From the NCBI GenBank assembly GCA_018269055.1, contig JAFDVI010000013.1:226251-258423 (forward strand): a stretch of 32,173 nt of DNA, read 5' to 3'. Shown here in pieces: positions 7,031-16,300 of this stretch. Position 1 is the first letter of the stretch; each line of letters starts with the position of its first letter. Both the position numbers and the translations under genes were made by a program. The DNA comes from Acidobacteriota bacterium. GTDB lineage: Bacteria > Acidobacteriota > Blastocatellia > RBC074. The notes below the pieces were generated by a model. It made no database searches and was not told where the DNA came from. It saw only the letters and a program-made list of their open reading frames with translations.

Positions 7031-9889
7031 ATGACCCCGGAACGTTGGCGGCAAATTGATGAATTGTTCCGCACGGTGGCGAATCGTCCACCGGCGGAAC
7101 GCGAAGCGCATCTGACCCGCGTTTGCGGCGACGATGTGGATTTGCGCCGCGAAGTGCTGGATTTGCTTGCCCACGAACCTCCGGAATCCTTTCTGCACAA
7201 TCCCATCAAACAGGCGGCGCTGGCCGTCACTCACGAACCGGATGATGAACTGCTCGGTCGTCGCATTGGTCCGTACCGGCTGACGCGAATGGTCGGTCGT
7301 GGCGGAATGGGCGCTGTGTACGAAGCCGTGCGGGACGACGATCAGTTTCAACAACAGGTCGCATTGAAACTGATCAAACGCGGGATGGACACGGCGTTTG
7401 TCCGCGACCGGTTTTTGCGCGAACGGCAAATTCTGGCTTCGCTGGATCATCCGCACATTGCGCGGCTGTTTGACGGCGGTGCGACGACGGAGGGATTGCC
7501 GTACTTCGTCATGGAATTTGTGGACGGCGAACCGATCACAGATTACTGCCAGAGGCGGCGACTTTCGCTGAATCAGAAATTGTTGCTGTTCCGCGACGTT
7601 TGCTCTGCAGTGCAGCACGCCCACCAAAAACTGGTTATTCATCGCGACCTGAAACCGAGCAACATTTTGGTGACGGCGGATGGCACGCCGAAACTGTTGG
7701 ATTTCGGCATCGCCAAACTGCTTTCGCCCGATCCCGGCGAAGCCATCACGCGCACGGAAACGGCTGTGCGATTGATGACGCCGGATTACGCCAGCCCGGA
7801 GCAGGTGCGCGGCGGGGCGATTTCGACAACTACGGACGTGTATTCGCTGGGCGTGGTGCTATATGAATTGCTGGCGGAGCGGCGCCCGTATGAGTTTGAA
7901 ACCTACTCGCCGCTGGTGATTGAACGGGCAATCTGCGACACAGAAGCTCCGCGACCCAGCGACGCTGCGCGCCAGCAAACCGATGCGTCCGCAAAACTGG
8001 CGCGGCAACTGGCCGGCGATCTGGACAACATTATTCTGATGGCGTTGCGGAAAGAGCCGGAGCGCCGCTATCAGTCCGTCGAAAAGTTTTCCGAAGATTT
8101 GCGACGATACCTGAACGGATTGCCTGTAACGGCGCGGCCTGACACGTTCACCTATCGCACAGGCAAATTTGTGCGACGGCATCGCGTCGCAGTGGTTGCG
8201 GCTGCGCTGGTACTGTTGAGCCTGCTGGGAGGCATTCTGGCGACGACGCTTGCCGCGCGACGCGCGCGCGCTGAACGCGAACGCGCAGAGCGCCGCTTTG
8301 CACAGGTGCGAAAACTGTCGAACACCTTCCTGTTTGAGTTTCACGACACGATTGCAAAAGTTCCGGGCACGACCGAAGCGCGCGCGATGGTCGCCAAAAC
8401 GGCCCTGGAATATCTGAACAGTCTGGCGCAAGAAGCAACGGGCGATGCGCAGTTGGAATGGGAATTGGCCGTAGCGTATCAAAAAGTGGGCGATGTGCAG
8501 GGCGACCCTTGGGCAGCCAATCTAGGGCATTCGCGAGAAGCCATGGAAAGTTATCAAAAAAGCCTGCGGCTTGCGCAAGAACTCAATCGCGCCGGAAGCA
8601 ACGACCTGAAAGTCGCCCGGCTGTTGGCGCAGGATTATTTCAAACTGGGCATGCTGCAAGCGCAAGCCGGTGAAATGGCCGCAGCGCACGAAACGTTGCG
8701 ACAAGCTTTGGCGAGCGCCCAAACCTTGGAGCAGCAAACGCACGAATTGGAAGACATCGCCCTGCTGGAAAATTGCCATATTCGATTGGGAGACACCTTT
8801 TTGGATTCGGGCGATCCGGTCAACGCGCTGGAAAGTTACCGTCACGAAATCCGATTGGCGGAGCGCCGCACCAAGGAGTTTCCCGGTGACGTGGCGAAAA
8901 TGACTTTGGCAATGAGCCACTCACGAGTCGCCGAGCCGCTGATTTCGCTCGGAGATTTGCCGGGATCTCTGGCTGGGTATCGCAAATCTGTCGAACTAAT
9001 AGATGAATTGTTACCCAACCATGCCACTGATCCCAAGTATTTGCGGGTGCGTATGATTGGTCTGATCTGGTTGGGGAATCTTTCCGGCAATCCGCGGTTC
9101 ATCAATCTGGGCGAAACCCAGGCGGCACTGCAGTATTATCGAGAGTCGTTGGCGATTGCCGAAAAATTGGTTGCAGCGGATCCCAAGGATGCGTTTGCAC
9201 GGCGCGATTTGGCGGGAGGGCACCGGTTGATGGGCGAAATTCTGACGCTTGATCAACCCGCGCAGGCTGTTGAGCAATTTCGACAGGCGCTCGGCATTGT
9301 GCGCGAAATGCTGGCGGTCACGCCTGATGGCACGCAATTGCGGCGCAGGGAAGCGCAATATCTGAAAGGGCAGGCAGATGCGTTTCGCCGTTTGGGCGAC
9401 CGGCAAAGCGCGCTGCAAAATCTGCTGAAGGCGCAAAAGACCTGGCAAGATTTGCTGGCGCATGACGCCACTGATTTGAGAATTCGTGCGGAATTGCACG
9501 GCGCTTTACTGGCGTTGGCCGATGTTAGTCTGGAATCCGGCGATCAAGACGGCGCGTTGGCGCATTACCGCGAGGCGCTTTCGTTGGCCGAAACGCCGCC
9601 GGTTGAACAATCCGCCGATCTGTATGTGCGTTGGCGGCTGGCGGATTCCTATGCCGGCTTGAGCCGCTATCATGCTGTCCGCGCCGCATCCGCGCCCATC
9701 GGCAAACGACTCGACCATTGGCGTGAAGCTCGCCAGTACGCCGAACAATCCCTCAACCTGTGGGAAGGGTGGAGCCAGCATGCCACATCCACCAACTTCG
9801 ACCGGCGACATCGCGAACAAGCCGCACAAGTCCTTGCCATTTGTGATGCCGCATTGGCAAAGCTGAACGCATCCCCTACTCGTAAATAA
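7031..9889 (+). CDS. Membrane Ser/Thr protein kinase with TPR-like C-terminus
   Basis: A 952-aa protein. Residues 1-50 (MTPERWRQIDELF..., ending DLLAHEP) are the short helical N-terminus typical of acidobacterial kinases encoded next to sigma factors. The kinase domain spans about 78-350: glycine loop VGRGGMGAVYE, VALKLIKR with Lys113, catalytic loop HRDLKPSN (His204, Asp206), DFGIAKLL, and DYASPEQVRG as the activation-segment end. All key residues are present, so it should be active. A transmembrane helix (VAVVAAALVLLSLLGGILA, about 385-405) separates the cytoplasmic kinase from an extracytoplasmic, helix-rich C-terminal half of about 530 residues with TPR-like repeats, e.g. 'ALQYYRESLAIAEKLVAADP' near 700. 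The gene starts five bases after the sigma factor gene. The ligand of the sensor half is unknown. Confidence 0.92.
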   Translation: MTPERWRQIDELFRTVANRPPAEREAHLTRVCGDDVDLRREVLDLLAHEPPESFLHNPIKQAALAVTHEPDDELLGRRIGPYRLTRMVGRGGMGAVYEAVRDDDQFQQQVALKLIKRGMDTAFVRDRFLRERQILASLDHPHIARLFDGGATTEGLPYFVMEFVDGEPITDYCQRRRLSLNQKLLLFRDVCSAVQHAHQKLVIHRDLKPSNILVTADGTPKLLDFGIAKLLSPDPGEAITRTETAVRLMTPDYASPEQVRGGAISTTTDVYSLGVVLYELLAERRPYEFETYSPLVIERAICDTEAPRPSDAARQQTDASAKLARQLAGDLDNIILMALRKEPERRYQSVEKFSEDLRRYLNGLPVTARPDTFTYRTGKFVRRHRVAVVAAALVLLSLLGGILATTLAARRARAERERAERRFAQVRKLSNTFLFEFHDTIAKVPGTTEARAMVAKTALEYLNSLAQEATGDAQLEWELAVAYQKVGDVQGDPWAANLGHSREAMESYQKSLRLAQELNRAGSNDLKVARLLAQDYFKLGMLQAQAGEMAAAHETLRQALASAQTLEQQTHELEDIALLENCHIRLGDTFLDSGDPVNALESYRHEIRLAERRTKEFPGDVAKMTLAMSHSRVAEPLISLGDLPGSLAGYRKSVELIDELLPNHATDPKYLRVRMIGLIWLGNLSGNPRFINLGETQAALQYYRESLAIAEKLVAADPKDAFARRDLAGGHRLMGEILTLDQPAQAVEQFRQALGIVREMLAVTPDGTQLRRREAQYLKGQADAFRRLGDRQSALQNLLKAQKTWQDLLAHDATDLRIRAELHGALLALADVSLESGDQDGALAHYREALSLAETPPVEQSADLYVRWRLADSYAGLSRYHAVRAASAPIGKRLDHWREARQYAEQSLNLWEGWSQHATSTNFDRRHREQAAQVLAICDAALAKLNASPTRK

Positions 9890-9934
9890 ACCCCTCGCAA
9901 TTCCGACCTTTCAGCCTTCGCCTAATCTTTTCGC

Positions 9935-9966
9935 CCCGGCTTTCTCCGGGCCGAAAAATTTTTTCC
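9935..9966 (+). terminator. Weak possible terminator after the kinase gene
   Basis: CCCGG (9935-9939) and CCGGG (9946-9950) form a short stem, followed by CC, GAAAAA and a run of six T. It is 45 bases after the kinase stop. The stem is only five pairs, so termination is uncertain. The rest of the 9890-10120 gap holds no gene I can support. Confidence 0.3.
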
Positions 9967-10120
9967 CGACAATCAGCATTTCCATTTCTTTTTTTCGCAT
10001 GGGGTTGGTGAGGCGGCGAGATTCGCTGCCGCGAAAAAAGGAAGAGGGCGTCCGTCTGTACGGAAGCTTTCGCAATGAAGGAACCGAAAACTGCCAATTC
10101 AAACACAAGGAGTTAGTTCA

Positions 10121-10678
10121 ATGAATAAAATGAAAATCGTCTCTGTTGTCGGACTGGTCGTTCTGCTCGCCGCGAGCGGATTTGCCATCAACCCGATTCA
10201 GGATACACGCGTGAGCAGCGACATCGCTCCACCGAGTTTGCCCGCGCCGGTTTGCAGCGGCCTGCAAGTACAGGCGGGAAATGAAGTCGCCTTTCATGCC
10301 TATGCCTTGGGCGTTCAGATTTATAGATGGAATGGGGCGGGTTGGGGATTTGTGGCGCCCGAAGCCACTTTGTATGCAAGCCCCAATTACCGAGGAAAAG
10401 TCGGCACGCATTACGCCGGGCCTACCTGGGAAAGCAACAGCGGCAGCAATGTTGTCGCACAGCGGCTGGCCGGTTGCTCCGTGGATTCGACCGCCGTGGA
10501 TTGGTTGCTGCTGCAAGCGGTTTCGACCGATGGGCCGGGCGTTTTCAACGGAACGACTTATGTCCAGCGAGTGAACACCGTAGGCGGAAAAGCGCCCGTC
10601 ACGCCCGGCGCATTCATCGGCGCTGAAGCCAGAGTTCCTTACACAGCGGAGTATTTCTTTTACAAAGCAACAAACTGA
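10121..10678 (+). CDS. Secreted DUF3455 protein
   Basis: A 185-aa protein with signal peptide (KIVSVVGLVVLLAASGFA) and one DUF3455 domain covering nearly the whole mature part. Recognisable family strings are VQAGNEVAFHAYALGVQIYR, FVAPEATLYA, GTHYAGPTWE, WLLLQAVSTDGPGVF, TYVQRVNTVGG and EARVPYTAEYFFY. The function of the family is not established; it is found in secreted proteins of soil bacteria and fungi. AAGGAG stands eight bases before ATG 10121, deciding the start. A 140-base gap with no visible feature separates it from the methyltransferase gene, so co-transcription is uncertain. Confidence 0.9.
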   Translation: MNKMKIVSVVGLVVLLAASGFAINPIQDTRVSSDIAPPSLPAPVCSGLQVQAGNEVAFHAYALGVQIYRWNGAGWGFVAPEATLYASPNYRGKVGTHYAGPTWESNSGSNVVAQRLAGCSVDSTAVDWLLLQAVSTDGPGVFNGTTYVQRVNTVGGKAPVTPGAFIGAEARVPYTAEYFFYKATN

Positions 10679-10818
10679 ACCGGGTGAATCCAGCGGTGCG
10701 GAGAGAGGTTGTTCGATCGAATACTGAACATCGAAAACGAATCCATCGTCAGCGAATAGCCGCGGAAAGCAGGAAACGTTCAATTCCATCACCGTGAACC
10801 AACTTTGAAGGAGACACA

Positions 10819-11649
10819 ATGAATGCAGCAACCACTTCTACCTCGGAACTGGCAAGTTTGAAGGCCAAACTGAAGACCACATGGATGGCAGGCGATTTCG
10901 ACAAAATCGCTCAGGTGATTGCCGCGGGCGGCGAAGATTTCATTGCCCGTTTGCAGATCAACCCGGGCACGCGCGTGCTCGATGTGGCCTGCGGCACTGG
11001 CAATTTGTCCGTGCCAGCGGCGAAGGCGGGCGCAATCGTGACCGGTGTGGACATTGCACCGAATCTGCTGGCAACGGCACGCCGTCGAGCGCAAGCCAAG
11101 GGCGTGGTCATTCAATTTGACGAAGGCGACGCCGAAGCCTTGCCGTATGCCGACGCCGGATTTGATGAGGTCGTGACAATGTTCGGCGCGATGTTCGCTC
11201 CGCAACCTGGGTTGGTCGCGGCGGAATTGGCGCGTGTTTGCCGATCCGGCGGACGCCTGGCGATGGCGAATTGGACGCCGACAGGCTTCGTCGGGCAAAT
11301 GTTCAAAGTCACGGGCAAGCACGTTCCGCCACCTCCGATGTCTTCGCCGTTGTTGTGGGGAGACGAAGCGACCCTGCGCGAACGGCTTGGCGCGACCTTT
11401 TCAAACATTCAGCTCACCTCGCTTCCAATCGTGTTCGATTTTCCATTTGCCGCCCCCGAGGTCGTGGAATTCTGGCGCGTGTATTACGGCCCAACTAACC
11501 GTGCGTTCGAAGCGCTCAAGGACGATCCCGCCAAACAGGCGGCTTTGAGGAAGGATCTGGAGCAGTTGTGGTCAGAACATAACCAGACGACGGACGGTAC
11601 GACGCGCGTCGAAACGGAATATCTGGCCATTGTCGCCACACGAAACTAA
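10819..11649 (+). CDS. Class I SAM-dependent methyltransferase
   Basis: A 276-aa cytoplasmic protein with the Methyltransf_11/25 core. Motif I VLDVACGTGNLSVPA (about 53-67) binds S-adenosylmethionine; VTGVDIAPNLLATARRRA is motif post-I with the acidic Asp; EGDAEALPYADAGFDEVVTM is motifs II-III; ELARVCRSGGRLAMANWTP is motif IV. This pattern is shared with UbiE-like and related small-molecule methyltransferases. The C-terminal part (PPPMSSPLLWGDEATLRERL...) matches a common subgroup of unknown substrate. Start at ATG 10819 is supported by AAGGAG five bases upstream. The substrate cannot be inferred from the neighbours. Confidence 0.9.
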   Translation: MNAATTSTSELASLKAKLKTTWMAGDFDKIAQVIAAGGEDFIARLQINPGTRVLDVACGTGNLSVPAAKAGAIVTGVDIAPNLLATARRRAQAKGVVIQFDEGDAEALPYADAGFDEVVTMFGAMFAPQPGLVAAELARVCRSGGRLAMANWTPTGFVGQMFKVTGKHVPPPPMSSPLLWGDEATLRERLGATFSNIQLTSLPIVFDFPFAAPEVVEFWRVYYGPTNRAFEALKDDPAKQAALRKDLEQLWSEHNQTTDGTTRVETEYLAIVATRN

Positions 11650-11713
11650 CAGTCGGAGCAAGCGCATTCAGCCGTTTCCGACAAACACCGAAACCACATG
11701 ATGTCGCGCACTT

Positions 11714-11796
11714 TTTGGAGTGCGGTATCTCTGAGACCGTTTTGGTCGTCCATTGAAGGGACGACCAAAGCGACGCCGGAGCCGTCGCACTCCAAA
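11714..11796. repeat. Cloverleaf-like palindromic repeat (REP/MITE-type)
   Basis: An 83-base unit closed by an outer perfect 11-bp stem: TTTGGAGTGCG (11714-11724) with CGCACTCCAAA (11786-11796). Inside are a short hairpin (CGGT...ACCG, 11723-11739), a perfect 11-bp hairpin TTTGGTCGTCC/GGACGACCAAA (11741-11769), and GCGACG/CGTCGC (11770-11788) that competes with the outer stem. Elements with GGAGTGCGG-type ends and internal CCAAAGCG-type stems are known to me as dispersed palindromic repeats in soil bacteria. No transposase is nearby. It lies 45 bases before the start of the DUF3365 gene, so it sits in that gene's leader or promoter region. Confidence 0.65.
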
Positions 11797-11841
11797 TCTC
11801 CCGGCATCAACAAACCACCCATTCAAACAAGGAGTTCATTT

Positions 11842-12384
11842 ATGCGCATCATGAAAATCAAGCGCGTCATCGCGCTCGTCGTTTTGCTGGCCGCCGCCGG
11901 ATTGACCGGACTCGGTTATGTCAACAATCAACCTACGCAAGAATCCATCGCCTTCGCCCAAACAACGAGCGATTTGATGCTCAACGAATTGAAGGCGGCG
12001 CTTTTCCAGGAATTCAACGAAACCACGCGAGAAAACACCGAGCACGGCAAACAAGCCATCTCGCTGATCTTCAACGACGCCAACCGCGATATGCGATTGA
12101 TCGGCAACTTCGCGCCGTTGCAAGGCGGGTATAACGATCTGCCGGCAGATTCCTTCGAACGACGCGCATTGAACAGCGCAATGCAGGGCGAAAACATCAC
12201 CTCCGTCGAACGCGCAGACGGCCGCTGGTATTACCGCAGCTCACTGGCGCTCAGCAATACGTTTCATACGGCGTGCGTACTGTGTCATACGAACTTCACC
12301 CCGCAGTTCTTTCAGCAAACGAACAACCCCGGACAGTGGGTTGGCGCGCTGACATTGCGCGTGCCGATCAGAGGCGAAAACTGA
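11842..12384 (+). CDS. DUF3365 (Tll0287-like) secreted protein with CxxCH haem site
   Basis: A 180-aa protein with a hydrophobic N-terminus (IKRVIALVVLLAAAGLTGLG) acting as signal peptide or membrane anchor. The rest resembles DUF3365/Tll0287-like domains: a helical stretch (LMLNELKAALFQEFNETT), FNDANRDMRLIGN-like middle, FERRALNSAMQG, and WYYRSSLALSN before CVLCHTNF. Cys145-Val-Leu-Cys148-His149 is a c-type haem binding motif, as expected for this family, which is thought to be a haem-based redox or gas sensor domain. ATG 11842 is fixed by AAGGAG seven bases upstream; longer in-frame starts would run through the palindromic repeat. It stands alone: a cloverleaf repeat lies before it and a repeat nest after it. 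Confidence 0.85.
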   Translation: MRIMKIKRVIALVVLLAAAGLTGLGYVNNQPTQESIAFAQTTSDLMLNELKAALFQEFNETTRENTEHGKQAISLIFNDANRDMRLIGNFAPLQGGYNDLPADSFERRALNSAMQGENITSVERADGRWYYRSSLALSNTFHTACVLCHTNFTPQFFQQTNNPGQWVGALTLRVPIRGEN

Positions 12385-12426
12385 GATCAACGATTGGGGT
12401 GTGGTTCAGTGAAGTGAGTTTGTAAT

Positions 12427-12785
12427 CCCGGCTTTAGCCCAATGACGTTAAGTTAAGCCTGAAAAGCCCTGAAAGGGCGTGATTTAATAACCAGTGGCAA
12501 CGCCACTGGTGACGTACCGTAAAATTTCCCAAGCCCTGAAAGGGCGTAATTGGGGAGATTATTGCGCCCTTTCAGGGCAATGGCATTGAATTCAGGTTCA
12601 GAGTTCACGCTTCAGCGTGTAGAAACTTTGTCACCACGCTGAAGCGTGAACTCTGAACATCACCGTGTATTGCTTAATTCAATGCCATTGCCCTTTCAGG
12701 GCTTTAAGCCGTAGTTGCTTAACTTAATGCCATTGGGCTTTAGCCGGAAGGTCTGGGCTACCAAATTCCCGCCTGACGGCGGGAA
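12427..12785. repeat. Nested inverted repeats without a gene
   Basis: A set of arms lying one inside another. Outermost 12428-12458 pairs with 12717-12747 (27 of 31). Next 12575-12592 pairs with 12676-12693 (18 of 18). Innermost 12596-12619 pairs with 12635-12658 (24 of 24, 15-base loop). Local hairpins also occur: ACCAGTGGC/GCCACTGGT (12490-12510), GCCCTGAAAGGGCGTAAT with 12561-12578 (17 of 18), and TTCCCGCC/GGCGGGAA (12766-12785). The unit GCCCTGAAAGGGC, itself nearly palindromic, appears four times. I see no coding sequence here, nor one I trust in 12786-12998. Confidence 0.8.
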
Positions 12786-12998
12786 AACCAACTCTCCCAG
12801 TTGATGCGCTACCAAGCCGGGTCCCGGGAAGCAAACGGCGGTGCGCTTCAGTTTGCAGCCCATCGAATCGCTCAACACCCGGCAAATCCATGACAAGCAA
12901 AAGTTCGCTTCAATCCACATGTTGGTGGGCCAATCGTGGTGTGTCTTTTGCTGGCAAGGGAGAAACGTGCCATCGGCTGGGTTCTTCGCGGAGAAAGT

Positions 12999-13310
12999 AT
13001 GGAAATCGAAGCCTTGAGGACCATGAACGAAAACCTGATTCCCAATCTGATGTTGATGATGGAAATCGTCGCCTTGATTGCAGGCTTGTACGCATTTATT
13101 GGGTCGGTCATTTACCTGACTGGAATCGCATTGCTTTGTTACGGGGAACTGCGGCAATCATCGCATCGCCGGAAAAAAGTTCCGCCGAATCCGGGTGAAC
13201 CTGACCGACCTCGACGGTTGCCGGTTGTCGCTCCATCGAGGAGCGAACCTGGCGGCACATTGTCCGGCAGTCTGCCCCGACGCGAACTGAGCAGAAGAGG
13301 TGGCGCTTAA
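12999..13310 (+). CDS. Small predicted membrane protein, unrecognised
   Basis: A 103-aa frame starting at ATG 12999 with GGAG five bases upstream. Residues about 16-48 (LMLMMEIVALIAGLYAFIGS and VIYLTGIALLCYGELR) form one long or two short membrane helices, followed by a basic, proline-rich tail that is likely cytoplasmic. The tail has low complexity and may be partly non-conserved. No family is recognised. It precedes the first giant surface-protein gene by 86 bases in the same direction. The ribosome site and the clean hydrophobic segment support a real gene, but it could be chance. Confidence 0.4.
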   Translation: MEIEALRTMNENLIPNLMLMMEIVALIAGLYAFIGSVIYLTGIALLCYGELRQSSHRRKKVPPNPGEPDRPRRLPVVAPSRSEPGGTLSGSLPRRELSRRGGA

Positions 13311-13396
13311 AGCGCAAGCGAACATCATCGAAAAGACATATCGAAGGAAAACACGGTCGCGCAATGAACGCGGCACGGCAGGAAAAGGAGAACATT

Positions 13397-16300
13397 TTGA
13401 GCTTACAGAGAATTTTACTGGTTGCCAGATGCGCGGCCCTGGTTGCGCTGTGCGTCGTCGGCGCGAAGTTAATGCCAACACGTTCGATTGCGCGAGAAAG
13501 CCAGCCCGGCACCTTGCACGGTACGGCGGCGCTCGAACAATTGAAACAAACGGGGCAGTACGAATCTTTGCAAGCGGCGATGAGCGCCGCGCGCCTGGAA
13601 GTTCGTCGTGCCGCCCGGACGCCGCTCGGTCGTGCTGCGTGGCACGCGCCGAATGAGGCGGCGGGTTACAGCGCTTATGTCACCGAAACGGGTGTCAGTC
13701 TCGCCGTCAAAGAGGCCAACGACGATCAAGCCTTGCTCAACCTCAGCCTGCACAGCATCGGCCGCGGCAACGAGATGCACACGGTCGGGCCTGGTGTAGT
13801 GAGCGGCGACAAACAAACCATCACCATCGAGCGCGAAGACGTGCGCGAATGGTTCATCAACAGCGCAGAAGGGCTGGAACAGGGCTTCACGCTCAGCCAG
13901 CGGCCAGCAGGCGGTCAGGCCGCCGCAGCGTTGCGACTGGCTTTACGGGTCGGTACGGGCTGGCGCGCCGTGGCTGATGATGACGGACAGCGCATCAGCT
14001 TGCGCGGCGCGGGCGACGAAATCATCGAATACGGCAAGCTGATCGTGCGTGACAGCGCGGGAAGCAACATCCCTGCGCGGTTGGCGGTTGCTGACGCCCA
14101 AATCGTCATCGAAGCCGAAGATGGCGAGGCGACGTATCCGTTGACGATTGATCCGTTGTTTACACAGCAACAACGTTTACTGGCGGATGATGGACAGGCA
14201 TACGATCTGTTTGGTTACACGGTGGCGTTGGACGGCAACACGGCGTTGGTGGGCGCACCGTATGACGAAGTGACGCATACGGATCAAGGTTCAGTTTATG
14301 TCTTCGTGCGCACTGATACGGGCTGGACGTTGCAACAAAAGCTGTTCGCCCAGGACGGTGAGCCTGGCGATAAGTTCGGCTCGGCGGTGGCGATCAGCGG
14401 AAATACGGCGCTCATCGGTGCGCCGGAAGATGACGAAGGAACCAACCTGGAATTTGGCTCGGCGTATGTGTTCGTGCGCAGCGGCACAGTTTGGACTCAA
14501 CAGCAGAAACTGAGCCCGAACGGTGGATTGGCCGGCGCGCTCTTTGGCTCAGCGGTAGCGTTGGACGGCAATACGGCGCTTGTTGGCGCGTATCTGCAAA
14601 CCATCACGCCTTCGTTTTTCACAAGCGGCGCGGCTTATGTCTTTGTGCGGAATGGAACGACGTGGACGCAACAGCAACGATTGCTTTCCAACGATTTTCA
14701 AGACGGAGACTTCTTCGGCTTCGGCGTGGCGCTGGATGGGGACACGGCTTTGGTGGGCGCGCCCAATCACTCGGTCTCGATTGGCGGACAAGGCGCAGCG
14801 TATATCTTCACGCGCAGCGGCACGGTCTGGACACAGCAACCACGACTCACTGCCGCTCAGCCTACGGCTGGTGACCAGTTCGGCTTTGCCGTGGCGCTCA
14901 GCGGCGACAAGGCCGTGATCGGTGCTCACTGGCGAGAGTTGGTTGGGAGTACGCCAACCGATAGCGGTATGGTGATCAGCTTCAAACATAGTGCGACGGG
15001 GTGGGCGCAAACCAGTCAATTTACCTGTCCCAATCCCAAAGCAAGTGCGCACTTTGGCACTTCGCTGGCGCTGGAAGGGGACACCCTGGTTGTTGGCGCG
15101 TCGCTCGGGTTGAACGAGTCGGGTGCAGACCAGCGTTCGGCATACGTGTTTGTGGATGCCGGGGAATGGGTTTTCGTCCGGCAATTCGGCCCGGAAACGG
15201 GGACGGCGCACAACAGCCCGGATGATCGCTTTGGGTTTGCAGTGGCGCTGGACGGCGGCACGGTGCTGGTGGGCGCGTATCGCAGCGATGCCGCCACGAC
15301 GGATCAAGGCGCAGCTTATATCTTCGAACTGCACGATGGCCAGCATATCGCCCAGCCGAAGCTGACAGCCTTTGACGCGGCCTCGAATGATAATTTCGGA
15401 TGGTCGGTTGCCGTGAGTGGTAACACCGTGGCCATCGGCTCGCCGAACGACGACGTGGGCGCAAATGGAGATCAAGGATCGGTCTATGTCTTCACACGCG
15501 ACGATACGGGATGGGCGTTCCAACAGAAGCTCACGGCCAGCGACGGCGCGTCGGGCGACCATCTCGGTTGGTCCATGGCGCTTGAAGGCGACCGGCTGGT
15601 GGCAGGGGCGTATGGCGCATCCGGGAAAGGCGCGGTTTATACCTTCACACGCAGCGGCGCCGCCTGGACGCAGGAGCCGAAGCTGACCGACGCCGTCACA
15701 ACGGCGGGCAATTTCGGCTGGGCCGTCGCGCAGAATGGCAGCACGCTGGTCGTCACCGCGCAAGGTGATGAAAGCGCGCGCGGTTCTGCGTTTGTTTATG
15801 TACGAACAGGTGCGACATGGACGTTTCAACAAAAACTCATTGCCAACGACCGTACGGCCTTCGATTATTTTGGCTATGCGGTTGCCATCAGCGGCGACAC
15901 AGTGGTCGTGGGAGCTTACCAGGACGACATTGGCGCAAATCAGGATCAGGGTTCGGCGTACGTATTCACGCGCACCGGCGCAACCTGGGCACAGCAACAG
16001 AAACTATTCATCGCAAATGGCTTGGCGAGAGACGGATTTGGCTCCGCGGTTGCGCTGGATGTTGACACTCTGGTTGTCGGAGCGCCTACCTCTATTGATC
16101 AGTTTTTTGTTCATCGCCCAGGTGCAGCCTATGTATTCGCACGCAACGGGGCGACTTGGACGCAGGTACAAACACTCACGCCTGCCGATAGTAAGCCCGA
16201 TGATTCCTTTGGCGCTGCGCTCGCGTTGAGCGGCAGCACGCTGGTGGTGGGAGGATGGAGTGCCGTCAACAGCACTCCTCGTTCCCAGGGCCGGGCATAC

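Noticed and set aside
12427..12785. CRISPR array
   Set aside because: Repeats are inverted, of different lengths and not regularly spaced; no cas genes are present.
12786..12998. Plus-strand and minus-strand frames over the gap before 12999
   Set aside because: Translations show no ribosome site, no domain and unusual residue content; they look like chance frames.
14549..15997. Long minus-strand frame of about 480 codons opposite the FG-GAP repeats of protein A
   Set aside because: Its repetitive translation mirrors the repeats of protein A; no domain or start signal supports it.
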